A stretch of DNA of 64,000 nt from Streptomyces mayonensis. Lineage in GTDB: Bacteria; Actinomycetota; Actinomycetes; Streptomycetales; Streptomycetaceae. The stretch's first letter is position 1. Each line of letters begins with the position of its first letter. Under the pieces are notes generated by a model. It was not told the origin of the DNA and did not search any database. It saw only the letters and a program-made list of their open reading frames with translations. Positions 46,797 through 61,074 of this stretch are shown one piece after another. The stretch covers positions 50,546-114,545 of the forward strand of contig NZ_JACBYP010000012.1 in the NCBI RefSeq assembly GCF_018982965.1, given 5' to 3'. The translations under genes were made by a program, and so were the position numbers.

Positions 46797-46882
46797 GCGC
46801 CCAGGGCCGCACGTCCCGCGTACGAGCGGCGGCTCGTCCCGCGCGGCGGCCCACCACCCCGTACACACGCCGGTACACACGC

Positions 46883-46918
46883 CGAAGGGCGGCCACCCCG
46901 TGGGGTGACCGCCCTTCG
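46883..46918 (-). terminator. rpoC terminator
   Basis: cgaagggcggccacccc (46883-46899) and ggggtgaccgcccttcg (46902-46918) form a 17-bp stem. The one non-Watson-Crick position is a G-U pair in the leftward RNA but a C-A mismatch in the rightward RNA, indicating selection for the rpoC direction. It starts 17 nt after the rpoC stop. It can also stop the convergent mannosyltransferase transcript. Confidence 0.88.
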
Positions 46919-46934
46919 CTCGATCCGCTACCGC

Positions 46935-50834
<3,900 letters not shown>

Positions 50835-50893
50835 TATGCGTCAATCCCTCTCAGGGTTGTAAGTCTGTGGTCTGAAACGGGGGTCGCGGGATC

Positions 50894-50922
50894 GGCGGGG
50901 CCTTCGGGCGGAAGGCCCCGCC
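50894..50922 (-). other. hairpin between rpoB and rpoC
   Basis: ggcggggcctt (50894-50904) and aaggccccgcc (50912-50922) form a perfect 11-bp stem with a 7-nt loop, 10 nt after the rpoB stop and 60 nt before rpoC. No U-tract. Because rpoC needs read-through, it is more likely a processing or stability element than a full terminator. Confidence 0.6.
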
Positions 50923-50931
50923 TGACTCCCG

Positions 50932-53900
50932 TCAGACCTCTTCGACGCTGCTCGGCTCGCGCCGGGACAGGTCGATGCCGAGCTCCTCCGCTGCGCGGAA
51001 GACGTCCTCGTCGGTGTCACGCATCTCGATGGACATGCCGTCCGAGGACAGCACCTCCACGTTGAGGCACAGGGACTGCATCTCCTTGATGAGCACCTTG
51101 AAGGACTCGGGGATGCCGGGCTCAGGGATGTTCTCGCCCTTGACGATGGCCTCGTAGACCTTCACGCGGCCGGTCACGTCGTCGGACTTGATGGTCAGCA
51201 GCTCCTGGAGGGCGTACGCGGCGCCGTACGCCTCCAGCGCCCACACCTCCATCTCACCGAAGCGCTGGCCACCGAACTGGGCCTTACCACCCAGCGGCTG
51301 CTGGGTGATCATCGAGTACGGGCCGGTCGACCGGGCGTGCAGCTTGTCGTCGACCAGGTGGTGGAGCTTGAGGATGTACATGTACCCGACCGAGATCGGG
51401 TCCGGGAACGGCTCACCGCTGCGGCCGTCGAACAGCCGCGCCTTGCCGGACGGGAGCACCATGCGCTCGCCGTCGCGGTTCGGGATGGTGTGCTGGAGCA
51501 GGCCGGCCAGCTCGTCCTCGCGCGCACCGTCGAAGACCGGGGTGGCGACGTTGGTGCCGGGCTCGACCTTGTCGGCGCCGATGGCCTGGAGGCGCTGCGC
51601 CCACTCCTCCGCGAGGCCGGAGACGTCCCAGCCGCGGCTGGCGAGCCAGCCGAGGTGGATCTCCAGGACCTGCCCCGGGTTCATTCGGGACGGGACGCCC
51701 AGCGGGTTCAGGATGATGTCGACGGGCGTGCCGTCCTCCAGGAACGGCATGTCCTCGATCGGGTTGATCTTGGAGATGACGCCCTTGTTGCCGTGGCGGC
51801 CGGCGAGCTTGTCACCGTCGGTGATCTTGCGCTTCTGCGCGACGTAGACGCGCACCAGCTGGTTGACACCGGGGGGAAGCTCGTCGCCCTCCTCGCGGTC
51901 GAAGACGCGGACGCCGATGACCTTGCCGATCTCGCCGTGCGGCACCTTCAGGGAGGTGTCGCGCACCTCGCGCGCCTTCTCACCGAAGATCGCGCGGAGC
52001 AGGCGCTCCTCCGGGGTCAGCTCGGTCTCGCCCTTGGGCGTGACCTTGCCGACGAGGATGTCGCCGGCGACGACCTCGGCACCGATGCGGATGATGCCGC
52101 GCTCGTCGAGGTCGGCGAGGACCTCCTCGGAGACGTTCGGGATGTCCCGGGTGATCTCCTCGGGGCCGAGCTTGGTGTCACGGGCGTCGACCTCGTGCTC
52201 CTCGATGTGGATCGAGGAGAGGACGTCGTCCTGCACGAGGCGCTGCGACAGGATGATCGCGTCCTCGTAGTTGTGACCCTCCCACGGCATGAACGCGACC
52301 AGCAGGTTCTTGCCGAGCGCCATCTCGCCGTTCTCGGTGGCCGGGCCGTCGGCGAGGACCTGGCCCTCGATGACCCGGTCGCCCTCGGCGACGATGACCT
52401 TCTGGTTGACCGAGGTGCCCTGGTTGGACCGGGAGAACTTGGCCAGGCGGTACGTGATGTACGTGCCGTCGTCGTTGGTGGTGGTGATGTAGTCCGCGGA
52501 GACCTCCTGGACCACACCCGGCTTCTCGGCCTTGACCACGTCGCCGGCGTCGGCGGCGGAGCGGTACTCCATGCCGGTGCCGACGAGCGGGGACTCGCTC
52601 TTGATGAGCGGCACCGCCTGACGCATCATGTTCGCGCCCATGAGGGCACGGTTGGCGTCGTCGTGCTCCAGGAACGGGATCATGGCGGTCGCGACCGACA
52701 CCATCTGGCGCGGCGAGACGTCCATGTAGTCGACGTCGTCGCCGGGGACGTAGTCGACCTCGCCGCCGCGGCGGCGGACCAGGACGCGGGCCTCGGCGAA
52801 CCGCAGGTCGTCGTTGAGCGTGGCGTTGGCCTGCGCGATGACGAAGCGGTCCTCCTCGTCGGCGGTCAGGTAGTTCACGTCGTCCGTGACCTGGCCGTCG
52901 ACGACCTTGCGGTACGGCGTCTCGATGAAGCCGAACGGGTTGATCCGGCCGTACGAGGCGAGCGAGCCGATCAGACCGATGTTCGGGCCTTCGGGCGTCT
53001 CGATCGGGCACATGCGGCCGTAGTGCGACGGGTGCACGTCGCGGACCTCGAAGCCGGCCCGCTCACGGGAGAGACCACCCGGGCCGAGGGCGTTCAGACG
53101 ACGCTTGTGCGTCAGCCCCGACAGCGGGTTGTTCTGGTCCATGAACTGGGACAGCTGGCTGGTGCCGAAGAACTCCTTGATGGAGGCGACGACCGGCCGG
53201 ATGTTGATCAGGGTCTGCGGCGTGATCGCCTCGACGTCCTGGGTGGTCATGCGCTCGCGCACGACGCGCTCCATACGGGCGAGACCCGTACGGACCTGGT
53301 TCTGGATGAGCTCGCCGACGTTGCGAATGCGGCGGTTGCCGAAGTGGTCGATGTCGTCGGTCTCGACGACGATCTCCCGGCCCGACTCGCCGGTCGTCTC
53401 GGTCTCACCGGCGTGCAGCTTCACCAGGTACTTGATGGTGGCGATGATGTCGTCGGTGGTGAGCACGCCGGCGTCCAGCGGCTCGTCCGCGCCGAGCTTC
53501 TTGTTCACCTTGTAGCGGCCGACCTTGGCGAGGTCGTAGCGCTTCGGGTTGAAGTAGAGGTTCTCGAGCAGCGTCTGCGCGGCCTCACGCGTGGGGGGCT
53601 CGCCCGGGCGCAGCTTGCGGTAGATGTCGAGCAGCGCGTCGTCCTGGCCCTGGGTGTGGTCCTTCTCCAGGGTGGCGCGCATGGACTCGTACTCGCCGAA
53701 CTCCTCGAGGATCTGCTCGGTCGTCCAGCCGAGGGCCTTGAGGAGGACGGTCACGGACTGCTTGCGCTTGCGGTCGATGCGCACACCGACCATGTCGCGC
53801 TTGTCGATCTCCATCTCCAGCCAGGCACCCCGGGACGGGATGATCTTGGCGGAGAAGATGTCCTTGTCGGACGTCTTGTCGATGGAGGAGTCGAAGTAGA

Positions 53901-54417
53901 CGCCGGGCGAACGGACCAGCTGCGAGACGACGACACGCTCGGTGCCGTTGATGACGAAGGTGCCCTTGTTGGTCATGAGCGGGAAGTCGCCCATGAAGAC
54001 CGTCTGGGACTTGATCTCGCCGGTCTCGTTGTTGGTGAACTCGGCGGTGACGAAGAGCGGGGCCGCGTACGTGAAGTCGCGGTCCTTGCACTCGTCGATG
54101 CTGTTCTTCGGGGGCTCGAAACGGTGGTCGCGGAAGGTCAGCGACATCGACCCGGAGAAGTCCTCGATCGGGGAGATCTCCTCGAAGATCTCCTCCAGAC
54201 CGGACTTGGTGGGGACGTCCTGACCGGACTCCAGAGCCGACTCGACGCGAGCCTTCCAGGCGTCGTTGCCGAGCAGCCAGTCGAAGCTCTCGGTCTGCAG
54301 CGCGAGGAGGTTCGGAACCTCGAGGGGCTCCCTGATCTTTGCAAAGGAGATGCGCAGCGGGGCGGTGCTGGCAGCGTTGTTCGTATTCGCGGTCGAGGCA
54401 TTGCGCGAGGCGGCCAA
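50932..54417 (-). CDS. rpoB: DNA-directed RNA polymerase subunit beta
   Basis: 1,161 residues from TTG 54417 with GGAAGG 8 nt upstream, the standard Streptomyces start ([14 protein letters not shown]). The frame extends 20 codons further without support. The rifampicin-binding cluster is intact ([20 protein letters not shown] at about residues 421-440). At the position of E. coli Ser531 (residue 442 here, codon 53094-53092, AAC) it has Asn. Catalytic and lineage blocks follow ([37 protein letters not shown]). It pairs with rpoC, 97 bp downstream. Confidence 0.98.
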   Translation of the reverse strand: MAASRNASTANTNNAASTAPLRISFAKIREPLEVPNLLALQTESFDWLLGNDAWKARVESALESGQDVPTKSGLEEIFEEISPIEDFSGSMSLTFRDHRFEPPKNSIDECKDRDFTYAAPLFVTAEFTNNETGEIKSQTVFMGDFPLMTNKGTFVINGTERVVVSQLVRSPGVYFDSSIDKTSDKDIFSAKIIPSRGAWLEMEIDKRDMVGVRIDRKRKQSVTVLLKALGWTTEQILEEFGEYESMRATLEKDHTQGQDDALLDIYRKLRPGEPPTREAAQTLLENLYFNPKRYDLAKVGRYKVNKKLGADEPLDAGVLTTDDIIATIKYLVKLHAGETETTGESGREIVVETDDIDHFGNRRIRNVGELIQNQVRTGLARMERVVRERMTTQDVEAITPQTLINIRPVVASIKEFFGTSQLSQFMDQNNPLSGLTHKRRLNALGPGGLSRERAGFEVRDVHPSHYGRMCPIETPEGPNIGLIGSLASYGRINPFGFIETPYRKVVDGQVTDDVNYLTADEEDRFVIAQANATLNDDLRFAEARVLVRRRGGEVDYVPGDDVDYMDVSPRQMVSVATAMIPFLEHDDANRALMGANMMRQAVPLIKSESPLVGTGMEYRSAADAGDVVKAEKPGVVQEVSADYITTTNDDGTYITYRLAKFSRSNQGTSVNQKVIVAEGDRVIEGQVLADGPATENGEMALGKNLLVAFMPWEGHNYEDAIILSQRLVQDDVLSSIHIEEHEVDARDTKLGPEEITRDIPNVSEEVLADLDERGIIRIGAEVVAGDILVGKVTPKGETELTPEERLLRAIFGEKAREVRDTSLKVPHGEIGKVIGVRVFDREEGDELPPGVNQLVRVYVAQKRKITDGDKLAGRHGNKGVISKINPIEDMPFLEDGTPVDIILNPLGVPSRMNPGQVLEIHLGWLASRGWDVSGLAEEWAQRLQAIGADKVEPGTNVATPVFDGAREDELAGLLQHTIPNRDGERMVLPSGKARLFDGRSGEPFPDPISVGYMYILKLHHLVDDKLHARSTGPYSMITQQPLGGKAQFGGQRFGEMEVWALEAYGAAYALQELLTIKSDDVTGRVKVYEAIVKGENIPEPGIPESFKVLIKEMQSLCLNVEVLSSDGMSIEMRDTDEDVFRAAEELGIDLSRREPSSVEEV

Positions 54418-54600
54418 GAGGGGGTCCTTCCGAGGGCTCGGACTCACTACGCGCGTACCGGCCCCTCTTCCGTGCACGGAGACAGGGGGTGCCTGATGTG
54501 GCTAAAAGGCCAGGTCAGGCGTGCTCTGGTCGTCAGTGCTCGGGCGAGGGCAGACCCCTGGTGACGGGCAGGGGGCAGCTAACAGGCAGCGCAAAGGGTC

Positions 54601-54629
54601 AGTGTAGCCACTTGGCACACTGATGTCCA
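54601..54629 (-). promoter_or_regulatory. rpoB promoter
   Basis: On the minus strand, TGGACA (54629-54624), 17 nt, TACACT (54606-54601). Start expected near 54594, leaving a leader of about 177 nt before the rpoB TTG. It lies downstream of the rplL attenuator hairpin (54921-54957), so rpoBC can be expressed independently of rplJL. The rest of 54630-54920 is gene-free with no element I recognise. Confidence 0.75.
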
Positions 54630-54920
54630 GTGCCGTTCTCGGGGACCGTGTTCGCTCCTCGTTGTTCTCACCACCTGTGCGGCAAGGCCTCGCCCTCAAC
54701 GCACCGAGATACTGCCCTCTTCGCCGTCGATCCATGCCTCGGATTCGGATCCTTTGACGACGCCCTGAGAATTGCGCGCTGCGTGCGGTTCGTCAAGGCC
54801 CCCCTTGGCCCGAACCGGTTGCCTCCAGTGGCTCTCAGGGCCCCGGAGACGGCACGACGAAGATCACCATACTCTTCACCGTCACGCGTGCAAGGCAGCC
54901 GCAGCCGGACCCCGGATACG

Positions 54921-54957
54921 CCGAAGAGCGACCACCCGGATGGATGATCGCTCTTCG
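54921..54957 (-). terminator. rplL-rpoB attenuator hairpin
   Basis: ccgaagagcgaccaccc (54921-54937) pairs with ggatgatcgctcttcgg (54941-54957) over 17 bp, with two positions that are G-U only in the leftward RNA. It lies 49 nt after the rplL stop. In many bacteria a partial terminator here sets the L7/L12 to RNA polymerase ratio; this is the likely equivalent. Confidence 0.8.
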
Positions 54958-55005
54958 GTGCTACGGCGTTACAGACCCTGACGGATCCGTGGTGCCGGTG
55001 CGGTC

Positions 55006-55395
55006 CTACTTGACCTCGACGGTGGCGCCGGCGCCCTCGAGGGACTCCTTGGCCTTGTCCGCGGCGTCCTTGGCGACCTTCTCGAGGACGGGCTTCGGGG
55101 CGCCGTCCACGAGGTCCTTGGCCTCCTTCAGACCCAGGGAGGTCAGCTCGCGCACGACCTTGATGACCTGGATCTTCTTGTCGCCGGCACCGGTGAGGAC
55201 GACGTCGAACTCGTCCTTCTCCTCGGCGGCCTCGGCGGCGGCGCCACCGGCGGCACCACCGGCGACGACGACCGGCGCGGCAGCGGCGGCGGTGACGTCG
55301 AACTTCTCCTCGAAGGCCTTCACGAACTCGGAGAGCTCGATGAGGGTCATCTCCTCGAACTGGGCGAGCAGGTCGTCCTGGCTGAGCTTCGCCAT
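55006..55395 (-). CDS. rplL: 50S ribosomal protein L7/L12
   Basis: A 129-residue bL12: an N-terminal dimerisation helix ([20 protein letters not shown]), an Ala/Gly/Val-rich hinge, and the C-terminal factor-binding domain ([40 protein letters not shown]). Multiple copies form the ribosomal stalk that recruits EF-Tu, EF-G and IF2, all of whose partners (except IF2) lie in this window. GGAAGGA is 8 nt upstream of the ATG. Confidence 0.99.
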   Translation of the reverse strand: MAKLSQDDLLAQFEEMTLIELSEFVKAFEEKFDVTAAAAAPVVVAGGAAGGAAAEAAEEKDEFDVVLTGAGDKKIQVIKVVRELTSLGLKEAKDLVDGAPKPVLEKVAKDAADKAKESLEGAGATVEVK

Positions 55396-55512
55396 GATGG
55401 CGGTCCTTCCACTAATTCGGCAGGTGCCGGATGTACGGGGTGAGGCGGGCGTACGTCGGGCCCGCTGCGATCCGTCCGCGCTCAGGCGGCCCGGATCAGA
55501 AAGCGAGCCGAG

Positions 55513-56043
55513 TTACTCGGCACCGCCCTGCTCGTCCTGCTTGGCACGGAGCGCGTCCACGGTACGGACGAGCTTCGAGGGCAGCGCCTGGAAGACAGAG
55601 GCAGCCTGGGACTGCTTGCCCTTCATGGCACCGGCCAGCTTGGAGAGCAGAACCTCGCGGGACTCGAGGTCCGCAAGCTTCTTGATCTCGTCGGCGGACA
55701 TCGCCTTGCCGTCAAGGACACCGCCCTTGATGACGAGATTCGGGTTGTCCTTGGCGAAGTCGCGCAGACCCTTCGCCGACTCCACCGGGTCACCGGTGAC
55801 GAAGGCGACGGCCGTCGGACCAGCGAAGAGCTGGTCGTCGAGCGTGATCCCGGCCTCGTTGGCCGCAATCTTGGTCAGCGTGTTCTTCACCACGGCGTAC
55901 TGGGCGTTCTCACCGAGCGACCGGCGCAGCGTCTTGAGCTGCGCCACGGTGAGACCGCGGTACTCGGTCAGCACGGCGGCGTTGGAGCTGCGGAACTTGT
56001 CCGTCAGCTCGGTAACCGCGGCAGCCTTCTCGGGCGTCGCCAT
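55513..56043 (-). CDS. rplJ: 50S ribosomal protein L10
   Basis: 176 residues from ATG 56043 ([20 protein letters not shown]); the upstream frame lies in the leader. An N-terminal rRNA-binding domain ([20 protein letters not shown]) and a C-terminal helix that anchors L7/L12 dimers. In many bacteria L10(L12)4 represses its own mRNA through an L10 leader; a structured GC leader lies just upstream here. Confidence 0.98.
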   Translation of the reverse strand: MATPEKAAAVTELTDKFRSSNAAVLTEYRGLTVAQLKTLRRSLGENAQYAVVKNTLTKIAANEAGITLDDQLFAGPTAVAFVTGDPVESAKGLRDFAKDNPNLVIKGGVLDGKAMSADEIKKLADLESREVLLSKLAGAMKGKQSQAASVFQALPSKLVRTVDALRAKQDEQGGAE

Positions 56044-56352
56044 AGAGCCTCGGCCTCCTTCCGGGTGATTCGGACCGCGCGGACCCGAAGGAGGACTGGG
56101 GCAAACGAAACGCCCCGGCGCAGGCGCACGGGGCGTGGCTCGACCGTCGTCACACGCACGGGGCGGGGACTTCCGGGAGCTCATCCACAGTCACCTGCGC
56201 GGGTCGTCCGCAGTTCAGCGGATCCTTCGGCCACCGTGCCCTCTTTCGAACACACGGCAACGACCAGCGGTCTTTGGCTTCCGTCGAAGCGTACGGGACC
56301 GGGGCAGTGTCAAGCAAATCCGTCCCGGCGTCGACCCGGAGGGGCGAGGGGA
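56044..56352 (-). promoter_or_regulatory. rplJ promoter and probable L10 leader
   Basis: 309 bp without a gene. On the minus strand TTGACA (56313-56308) is a consensus -35. A TACGCT (56293-56288) lies only 14 nt away, so the -10 assignment is uncertain. Close to the rplJ ATG, cgcccc (56111-56116) and ggggcg (56130-56135) form the base of a GC stem-loop, the usual place for an L10-binding leader. Binding itself is inferred from position. Confidence 0.55.
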
Positions 56353-57207
56353 TCAGCCCTCGGCCGCCGCCTCCTTCATCATCTCGGCCAGGTCGGCGGT
56401 GTCCTCGGCCGGCGGCGCGGCGACCTTCACGGGCTCGTTGATCCCGAGGAAGGTGATGGTCATGTCCAGCGGGCCCTTGTCGGCCTCGCCCTGCATGCGG
56501 AACTGCTTCGGCCGGTCGTCGCCGTCGACCCACATGTCCATCGCGAGCTCGTCGACGCCCATCTTCTCGTACTGTTCGAGGCTCTTCCGGCGCTTCTCCC
56601 GGGTGGCCTCGTCCTCGTCCCCGAGGGTCTTCTCCAGGTCGGCGAGGGCCACCGTGCCCTTGTAGTGGGTGGTCTCCACGCCCTCCACGGTCTCGGTGCC
56701 GACCTTCTCGACGTCCTCGGCGCCGGTGAGGAAGGTGGACTCGGTCGCCGGGTTCTGCTCGGCCCGGGCGGCGCCGCCCAGCTGGTTCAGGTCGTCGCCT
56801 GCACCCATCGCCCCGAGGTCGAGCTTGAGCCAGCTCTTGCCGTCCATCTCCTTGGCCGCCTCGGGGCCGCCGCCGATGTACATGGCCTTGTCGACGAGCC
56901 GGATCTCCGCGCTGCCGTCGGCGCCCTGGTCGAGCGCCGTCATCTTCATGCTCATCGCGAGCGCGGGCTTGAGCTGCATCTGCGCCTCGGCCTTGATCCG
57001 CCCCTCCTCGGGGACCCTGCCGGTCATGCGGTAGCGCAGGGAGTCGATCTCCTCCGTGTTCTTCGCCGCCTCGGCCACGGCCGCGGCCGGGGCCATGTCC
57101 GTGGACCCGCCCGCCTCGTCGTCGCCCTTGGCGCAGCCCACCGCGCCGGCGGCGAGCACCAGCGCGGCCAGTCCGGCACCCACCGGCACACGTACGGAAG
57201 TGTTCAT
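56353..57207 (-). CDS. lipoprotein, LppX/LolA-like
   Basis: 284 residues from ATG 57207 (GGGGAAA upstream). Signal peptide with lipobox AVGC (about residues 21-24: [18 protein letters not shown]). The mature part is a long beta-rich fold with repeated 'Y.M.G.V', '[13 protein letters not shown]' and '[16 protein letters not shown]' segments, as in LppX/LprG-type lipid-carrier lipoproteins and LolA-like proteins. It is paralogous in layout to the next gene. It sits between rplJL and rplKA, where S. coelicolor also has two lipoprotein genes. Confidence 0.88.
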   Translation of the reverse strand: MNTSVRVPVGAGLAALVLAAGAVGCAKGDDEAGGSTDMAPAAAVAEAAKNTEEIDSLRYRMTGRVPEEGRIKAEAQMQLKPALAMSMKMTALDQGADGSAEIRLVDKAMYIGGGPEAAKEMDGKSWLKLDLGAMGAGDDLNQLGGAARAEQNPATESTFLTGAEDVEKVGTETVEGVETTHYKGTVALADLEKTLGDEDEATREKRRKSLEQYEKMGVDELAMDMWVDGDDRPKQFRMQGEADKGPLDMTITFLGINEPVKVAAPPAEDTADLAEMMKEAAAEG

Positions 57208-57373
57208 CGATTTCCCCCCACGGGACTCAACGGCATGCAACGGGACACGGACACAACGGGATGCATCGAGATGCAACAGGCTTTAGGGAGCACACAACTT
57301 CTCCACAGCAAGGACGTGAGCCTAGCCGAATCGGTTCGAACGATCTTGTGATTTACCTGCTGCGGATGCTGTG

Positions 57374-58249
57374 CTACCCGCCCTGTGAGGCCAGCAGTTC
57401 CTTGAAGTCCGCCGTGTCCGCGGCGGGCGGGCGCTCTGCGGAGACGGTGACGCCGTAGTCGGCGTAGTACGCGGTCTGGGTCAGCTCTCCGGTCTCGGTG
57501 CGCCCGCGCTCGACCTTCTTGACCAGCAGGTTCCGGTCGTCGACCCAGATGTCGACGGTCTGGGCGGTGGTGCCGCCCACCGTGCCGGACCAGTGCGTGG
57601 CGCGCCGGCCGCGCGTCTTCTCCTCGCCGACCCTGTGCGCGTCCTCGGCGCTCAGCAGCAGCTTCACCGCCTGGTGGGGCGTGGTGGTGCGCATCTGGTC
57701 CGCGAACCCTGCGCCCGTGCCGCCGCCGAGGTCCTCCAGATCCTCGTAGACGTACTTGATCCAGTGCCGGCCGCCCACCCGGTCGGCGAACTCGTCGCCC
57801 ACCTCGGCGTAGTAGGCGTCGGGCAGGTAACGCGCCTCCATCGCGGTGGTGCCGAGCCGTCGCATGGTCTCGGCGGTGGTGCCGCCGGTGTACGTGATGG
57901 TGAGGGTGCCGGTGAGGCCTTCGCCGCGCCAGCCGAGGGCGCCGACGGCCTTCAGGGAGAGTTCGCTGCCCATCACGGTCGTGGACTCCACCCGCGCCGA
58001 ACCCGCGCGTGCGGTGGCCCGCTCGACGGCCCGCAGGGCGTCGGCCACCGGCCCGGTGAGTGCCGGGGAGGGCGGGGTCGCCGACCCCGGCGCGGCGGAC
58101 TGCGGGGGCGCGGCGGACGGTGTGGAGCCGCCGGATCCGGCCGGGTCGCCGTCTGCCGGTCCGTCGGAGGACGTACAGCCGGTGAGGCCCGCCAGCGTGG
58201 CCGTCACCGCGATCGCGACGACCGTGCGGCGTACCGTCGTGCCCGTCAT
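57374..58249 (-). CDS. lipoprotein, paralogue of the neighbour
   Basis: 291 residues; signal peptide RRTVVAIAVTATLAGLTGCTS with lipobox LTGC (about 22-25). A Ser/Pro/Gly linker (about 30-62) leads into a beta-rich domain with GTLTITYTGGT, KYVYEDLEDLGGG, THWSGTVGG, VDIWVDDRNLLVKKVERG. Shared 'THxxGTV ... W VDD..' motifs with the preceding lipoprotein suggest an old duplication. Secreted and membrane-tethered; ligand unknown. Confidence 0.87.
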   Translation of the reverse strand: MTGTTVRRTVVAIAVTATLAGLTGCTSSDGPADGDPAGSGGSTPSAAPPQSAAPGSATPPSPALTGPVADALRAVERATARAGSARVESTTVMGSELSLKAVGALGWRGEGLTGTLTITYTGGTTAETMRRLGTTAMEARYLPDAYYAEVGDEFADRVGGRHWIKYVYEDLEDLGGGTGAGFADQMRTTTPHQAVKLLLSAEDAHRVGEEKTRGRRATHWSGTVGGTTAQTVDIWVDDRNLLVKKVERGRTETGELTQTAYYADYGVTVSAERPPAADTADFKELLASQGG

Positions 58250-58336
58250 CCGCCCACCCCCTGAGCCCCGTGCGCCCCCCGCGCCTCGTACGCGAGTCCG
58301 CTCCCCGCACGCTAACCCAGGGCACCGGGAAAAGGG

Positions 58337-58370
58337 ACGGGCCCCGCACCTCGGAAGGTGCGGGGCCCGT
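58337..58370 (-). terminator. rplA terminator
   Basis: acgggccccgcacct (58337-58351) and aggtgcggggcccgt (58356-58370) form a perfect 15-bp stem with a 4-nt loop, 23 nt beyond the rplA stop. It isolates the rplKA unit from the lipoprotein genes. Confidence 0.88.
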
Positions 58371-58393
58371 GACCGGTTGGGCGAGCCGTTGGC

Positions 58394-59119
58394 TCAGACC
58401 GCGGCCGGGTCCTCCTCGACGAGGAGGTTGCGGGTGCGGTTGGAGTCGAGCGGGATGCCGGGGCCCATCGTGGTGCTGATGGCGGCCTTCTTGATGTAAC
58501 GGCCCTTGGCGGCGGACGGCTTCAGACGGAGGACTTCCTCCAGCGCCGCGCCGTAGTTCTCCACCAGCTTGGTGTCGTCGAACGACGTCTTGCCGATGAT
58601 GAAGTGCAGGTTCGAGTGCTTGTCGACGCGGAACTCGATCTTGCCGCCCTTGATGTCGTTGACAGCCTTGGCGACGTCCGGGGTCACGGTGCCGGTCTTG
58701 GGGTTCGGCATGAGACCACGGGGACCGAGCACGCGGCCGAGGCGGCCGACCTTGCCCATGAGGTCCGGGGTGGCGACGACGGCGTCGAAGTCCAGACGGC
58801 CCTTCGACACCTCGTCGATCAGTTCGTCGGAGCCGACGATGTCGGCGCCCGCGGCGGTCGCGGCCTCGGCACGGTCACCGGTCGCGAAGACCAGGACCCG
58901 GGCGGTCTTACCGGTGCCGTGCGGGAGGTTCACGGTGCCACGGACCATCTGGTCGGCCTTGCGCGGGTCGACACCCAGGCGGAAGGCGACCTCGACGGTG
59001 CCGTCGAACTTGGTCGTGGAGGTCTCCTTGGCGAGACGGACGGCCTCGAGCGGGGCGTAGAGCTTGTCCCGGTCGATCTTCTCGTCCGCAGCGCGGAGAG
59101 ACTTGCTGCGCTTGCTCAC
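58394..59119 (-). CDS. rplA: 50S ribosomal protein L1
   Basis: 241 residues from GTG 59119 with AGGAG 5 nt upstream; the longer upstream frame is rejected. The L1 fold is clear ([40 protein letters not shown]). L1 forms the mobile stalk that helps eject deacylated tRNA and in other bacteria represses rplKA by binding its mRNA. It follows rplK by 82 bp. Confidence 0.98.
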   Translation of the reverse strand: MSKRSKSLRAADEKIDRDKLYAPLEAVRLAKETSTTKFDGTVEVAFRLGVDPRKADQMVRGTVNLPHGTGKTARVLVFATGDRAEAATAAGADIVGSDELIDEVSKGRLDFDAVVATPDLMGKVGRLGRVLGPRGLMPNPKTGTVTPDVAKAVNDIKGGKIEFRVDKHSNLHFIIGKTSFDDTKLVENYGAALEEVLRLKPSAAKGRYIKKAAISTTMGPGIPLDSNRTRNLLVEEDPAAV

Positions 59120-59201
59120 TACTGCTCCTGGTGGCTTCTGAGGAGTCGTGGTGCGGGCCGAGCAGGCCCTGCCACTACTGCTTTGGTTACGGGGGTGGAG
59201 G

Positions 59202-59636
59202 TCAGCCCTCGACCGTGACGCCCATGGAACGGGCGGTACCGGCGATGATCTTCTCCGCCTGGTCCAGGTCGTTGGCGTTGAGGTCGGGCATCTTGGTGGT
59301 GGCGATCTCACGGACCTGGTCACGCGTGATCTTCGCGACCTTGGTCTTGTGCGGCTCGCCGGAGCCCTTCTCCACGCCCGCGGCCTTGAGGATCATCTTC
59401 GCGGCCGGCGGGGTCTTGGTGATGAAGGTGAAGGAGCGGTCCTCGTAGACCGTGATCTCCACCGGGATGACCCAGCCTCGCTGCGACTCGGTCGCGGCGT
59501 TGTAGGCCTTGCAGAACTCCATGATGTTGACGCCGTGCTGACCCAGCGCGGGGCCGACCGGCGGGGCCGGGTTCGCGGCACCGGCCTGGATCTGGAGCTT
59601 GATGAGCCCCGTGACCTTCTTCTTCTTGGGAGGCAT
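59202..59636 (-). CDS. rplK: 50S ribosomal protein L11
   Basis: 144 residues from ATG 59636 (GGAG 4 nt upstream): [41 protein letters not shown]11 binds the GTPase-associated centre of 23S rRNA with L10, contributes to thiopeptide sensitivity, and in actinobacteria is involved with RelA activation. It is preceded by a 197-bp structured leader after nusG. Confidence 0.98.
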
Positions 59637-59833
59637 GGCTCTCCGGGTCCTTTCGATTCGGGTCCTGCCTGGGTCGCGGGAGCTACCCGGACACAGGCAT
59701 ACCGCACAACGATAACGGGTATGGATGCGCGGTTTGAAACCGAGCAGGTCAGACGACGCCTGAGCGATCGCCTGACCTGGTCGGAAGCTGTACGTACGTC
59801 CAGAGGAGTACCGCGGTACCGGTGAGGTGGGTG
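59637..59833 (-). promoter_or_regulatory. rplK leader with stem-loops
   Basis: Gene-free. It contains aggtcag/ctgacct (59746-59752 with 59772-59778), a 12-bp palindrome gtaccgcggtac (59808-59819) and a small cggtt-tga-aaccg hairpin near 59730-59742. In many bacteria L1 regulates rplKA from a leader in this position. No L1 consensus was verified. Confidence 0.45.
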
Positions 59834-60706
59834 CTAGTTCTTCTGGATCTGGTCGAAGCTCAGCTCGACCGGGGTCTCGCGGCCGAAGATCTCGACGAGG
59901 CCCTTGACCTTCTTCGAGTCGGCGTTGATCTCGTTGATCGTCGCCTGCAGCGTCGCGAACGGGCCGTCGGTGACGGTGACCGAGTCGCCGACCTCGAAGT
60001 CCAGGACCTGGACCTCGACCTTGCGCTGCGGAGCCGGCTTGCCCTCGGCCTCGGCGGCCTCGCGGGCGGCCTTCTCCTCGGCCTCCGGGGCGAGCATCTT
60101 GACGATCTCGTCCAGCGTCAGCGGGTACGGGTCGTAGGCGTTGCCGACGAAGCCGGTGACGCCGGGGGTGTTGCGGACGACGCCCCAGGACTCGTTGGTC
60201 AGGTCCATACGGACCAGGACGTAGCCCGGCAGCTTGTTCTGGCGGATCGTCTTGCGGTCGCCGTTCTTGATCTGGACGACCTCTTCCTGCGGCACCTCGG
60301 CCTGGAAGATGTAGTCCTCGACGTTGAGGGAGACGGCGCGCTGCTCGAGGTTGGTCTTCACGCGGTTCTCGTAACCGGCGTAGGTGTGGATGACGTACCA
60401 CTCGCCGGGCAGGACGCGCAGCTCCTGGCGGAGCTTCTCGATCGGGTCGACGTCGGACTCCTCGTCCGCGGCCTCGGCCTCCGCGTCGCCGGTGCGCGCG
60501 TCGCCGGTCTCCGTCTCGCCGGTCGGCGCCTCGGGCTTCGCGGTGGACTCGTCGGCCTCGTCCGCGCCCGTGGCGACGGCGTCGTCGGCAGCCTCGGCCT
60601 CGGCGGAGGCCTTGGTGTCCTCGTTGCCGGCGCCCTCGACGGTGCCGAGCGCGTCCTCGACGGACTCGACCGGCTCGATGGCGTCGTTCACGTTCGGGTC
60701 AGACAC
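59834..60706 (-). CDS. nusG: transcription termination/antitermination protein NusG, long acidic N-terminus
   Basis: 290 residues from GTG 60706. About 95 residues of acidic, low-complexity sequence ([40 protein letters not shown]) precede the NusG NGN domain ([32 protein letters not shown]), an Ala/Glu linker ([20 protein letters not shown]), then the KOW domain ([20 protein letters not shown]). E. coli NusG is 181 residues. Such extensions occur in Streptomyces. It is co-transcribed with secE (gap 80 bp). Confidence 0.97.
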
Positions 60707-60744
60707 TGTGGCTGCTTCTTCCTGGATACATAGGGGTGGAACAC

Positions 60745-60779
60745 GCGAAAGGGGCGCCGGGTACCTCGGCGCCCTTCGC
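60745..60779 (-). other. hairpin between secE and nusG
   Basis: gggcgccg (60752-60759) and cggcgccc (60767-60774) form a perfect 8-bp stem; gcgaaa and ttcgc extend it with bulges. It begins about 8 nt after the secE stop in the leftward direction. Possible partial attenuation between secE and nusG. Confidence 0.5.
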
Positions 60780-60786
60780 TCTCGAC

Positions 60787-61074
60787 TCAGCCGAAGACGT
60801 ACTTGGCGGCGTGAGAGAAGCCATAGTCAATCAGAGTCACCAGGCCGATCATGATGACCACGAAGATGATCACCACGGTGGTGTACGTCGTCAGCTGATT
60901 CCGGCTCGGCCAGACAACCTTGCGAAGTTCCGCGACGATCTGGCGGTAGAAGAGCGCGAGCCGCTTCAGCGGACCCTTCTTGCCCCGCTTGCCGCCCTTG
61001 CGCGACTTCTTCTTGGAGTCCGGCGCCTCGTCCTGGGCATCAGGCATGTCGATGGAGCCCACGGCGTCCGTCAC
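60787..61074 (-). CDS. secE: preprotein translocase subunit SecE
   Basis: 95 residues from GTG 61074: an acidic then very basic N-terminus ([15 protein letters not shown]), the amphipathic [20 protein letters not shown] segment and one membrane helix ([21 protein letters not shown]), the single-TM Gram-positive form. It clamps SecY (encoded at 4948-6261). It is 109 bp after the tRNA-Trp gene, in the conserved trnW-secE-nusG-rplK order. Confidence 0.98.
   Translation of the reverse strand: MTDAVGSIDMPDAQDEAPDSKKKSRKGGKRGKKGPLKRLALFYRQIVAELRKVVWPSRNQLTTYTTVVIIFVVIMIGLVTLIDYGFSHAAKYVFG

Noticed and set aside
51337..54564. 1,075-codon plus-strand frame opposite rpoB
   Set aside because: Antisense to rpoB, with the typical Val/Asp/Leu/Arg bias of mirror frames.
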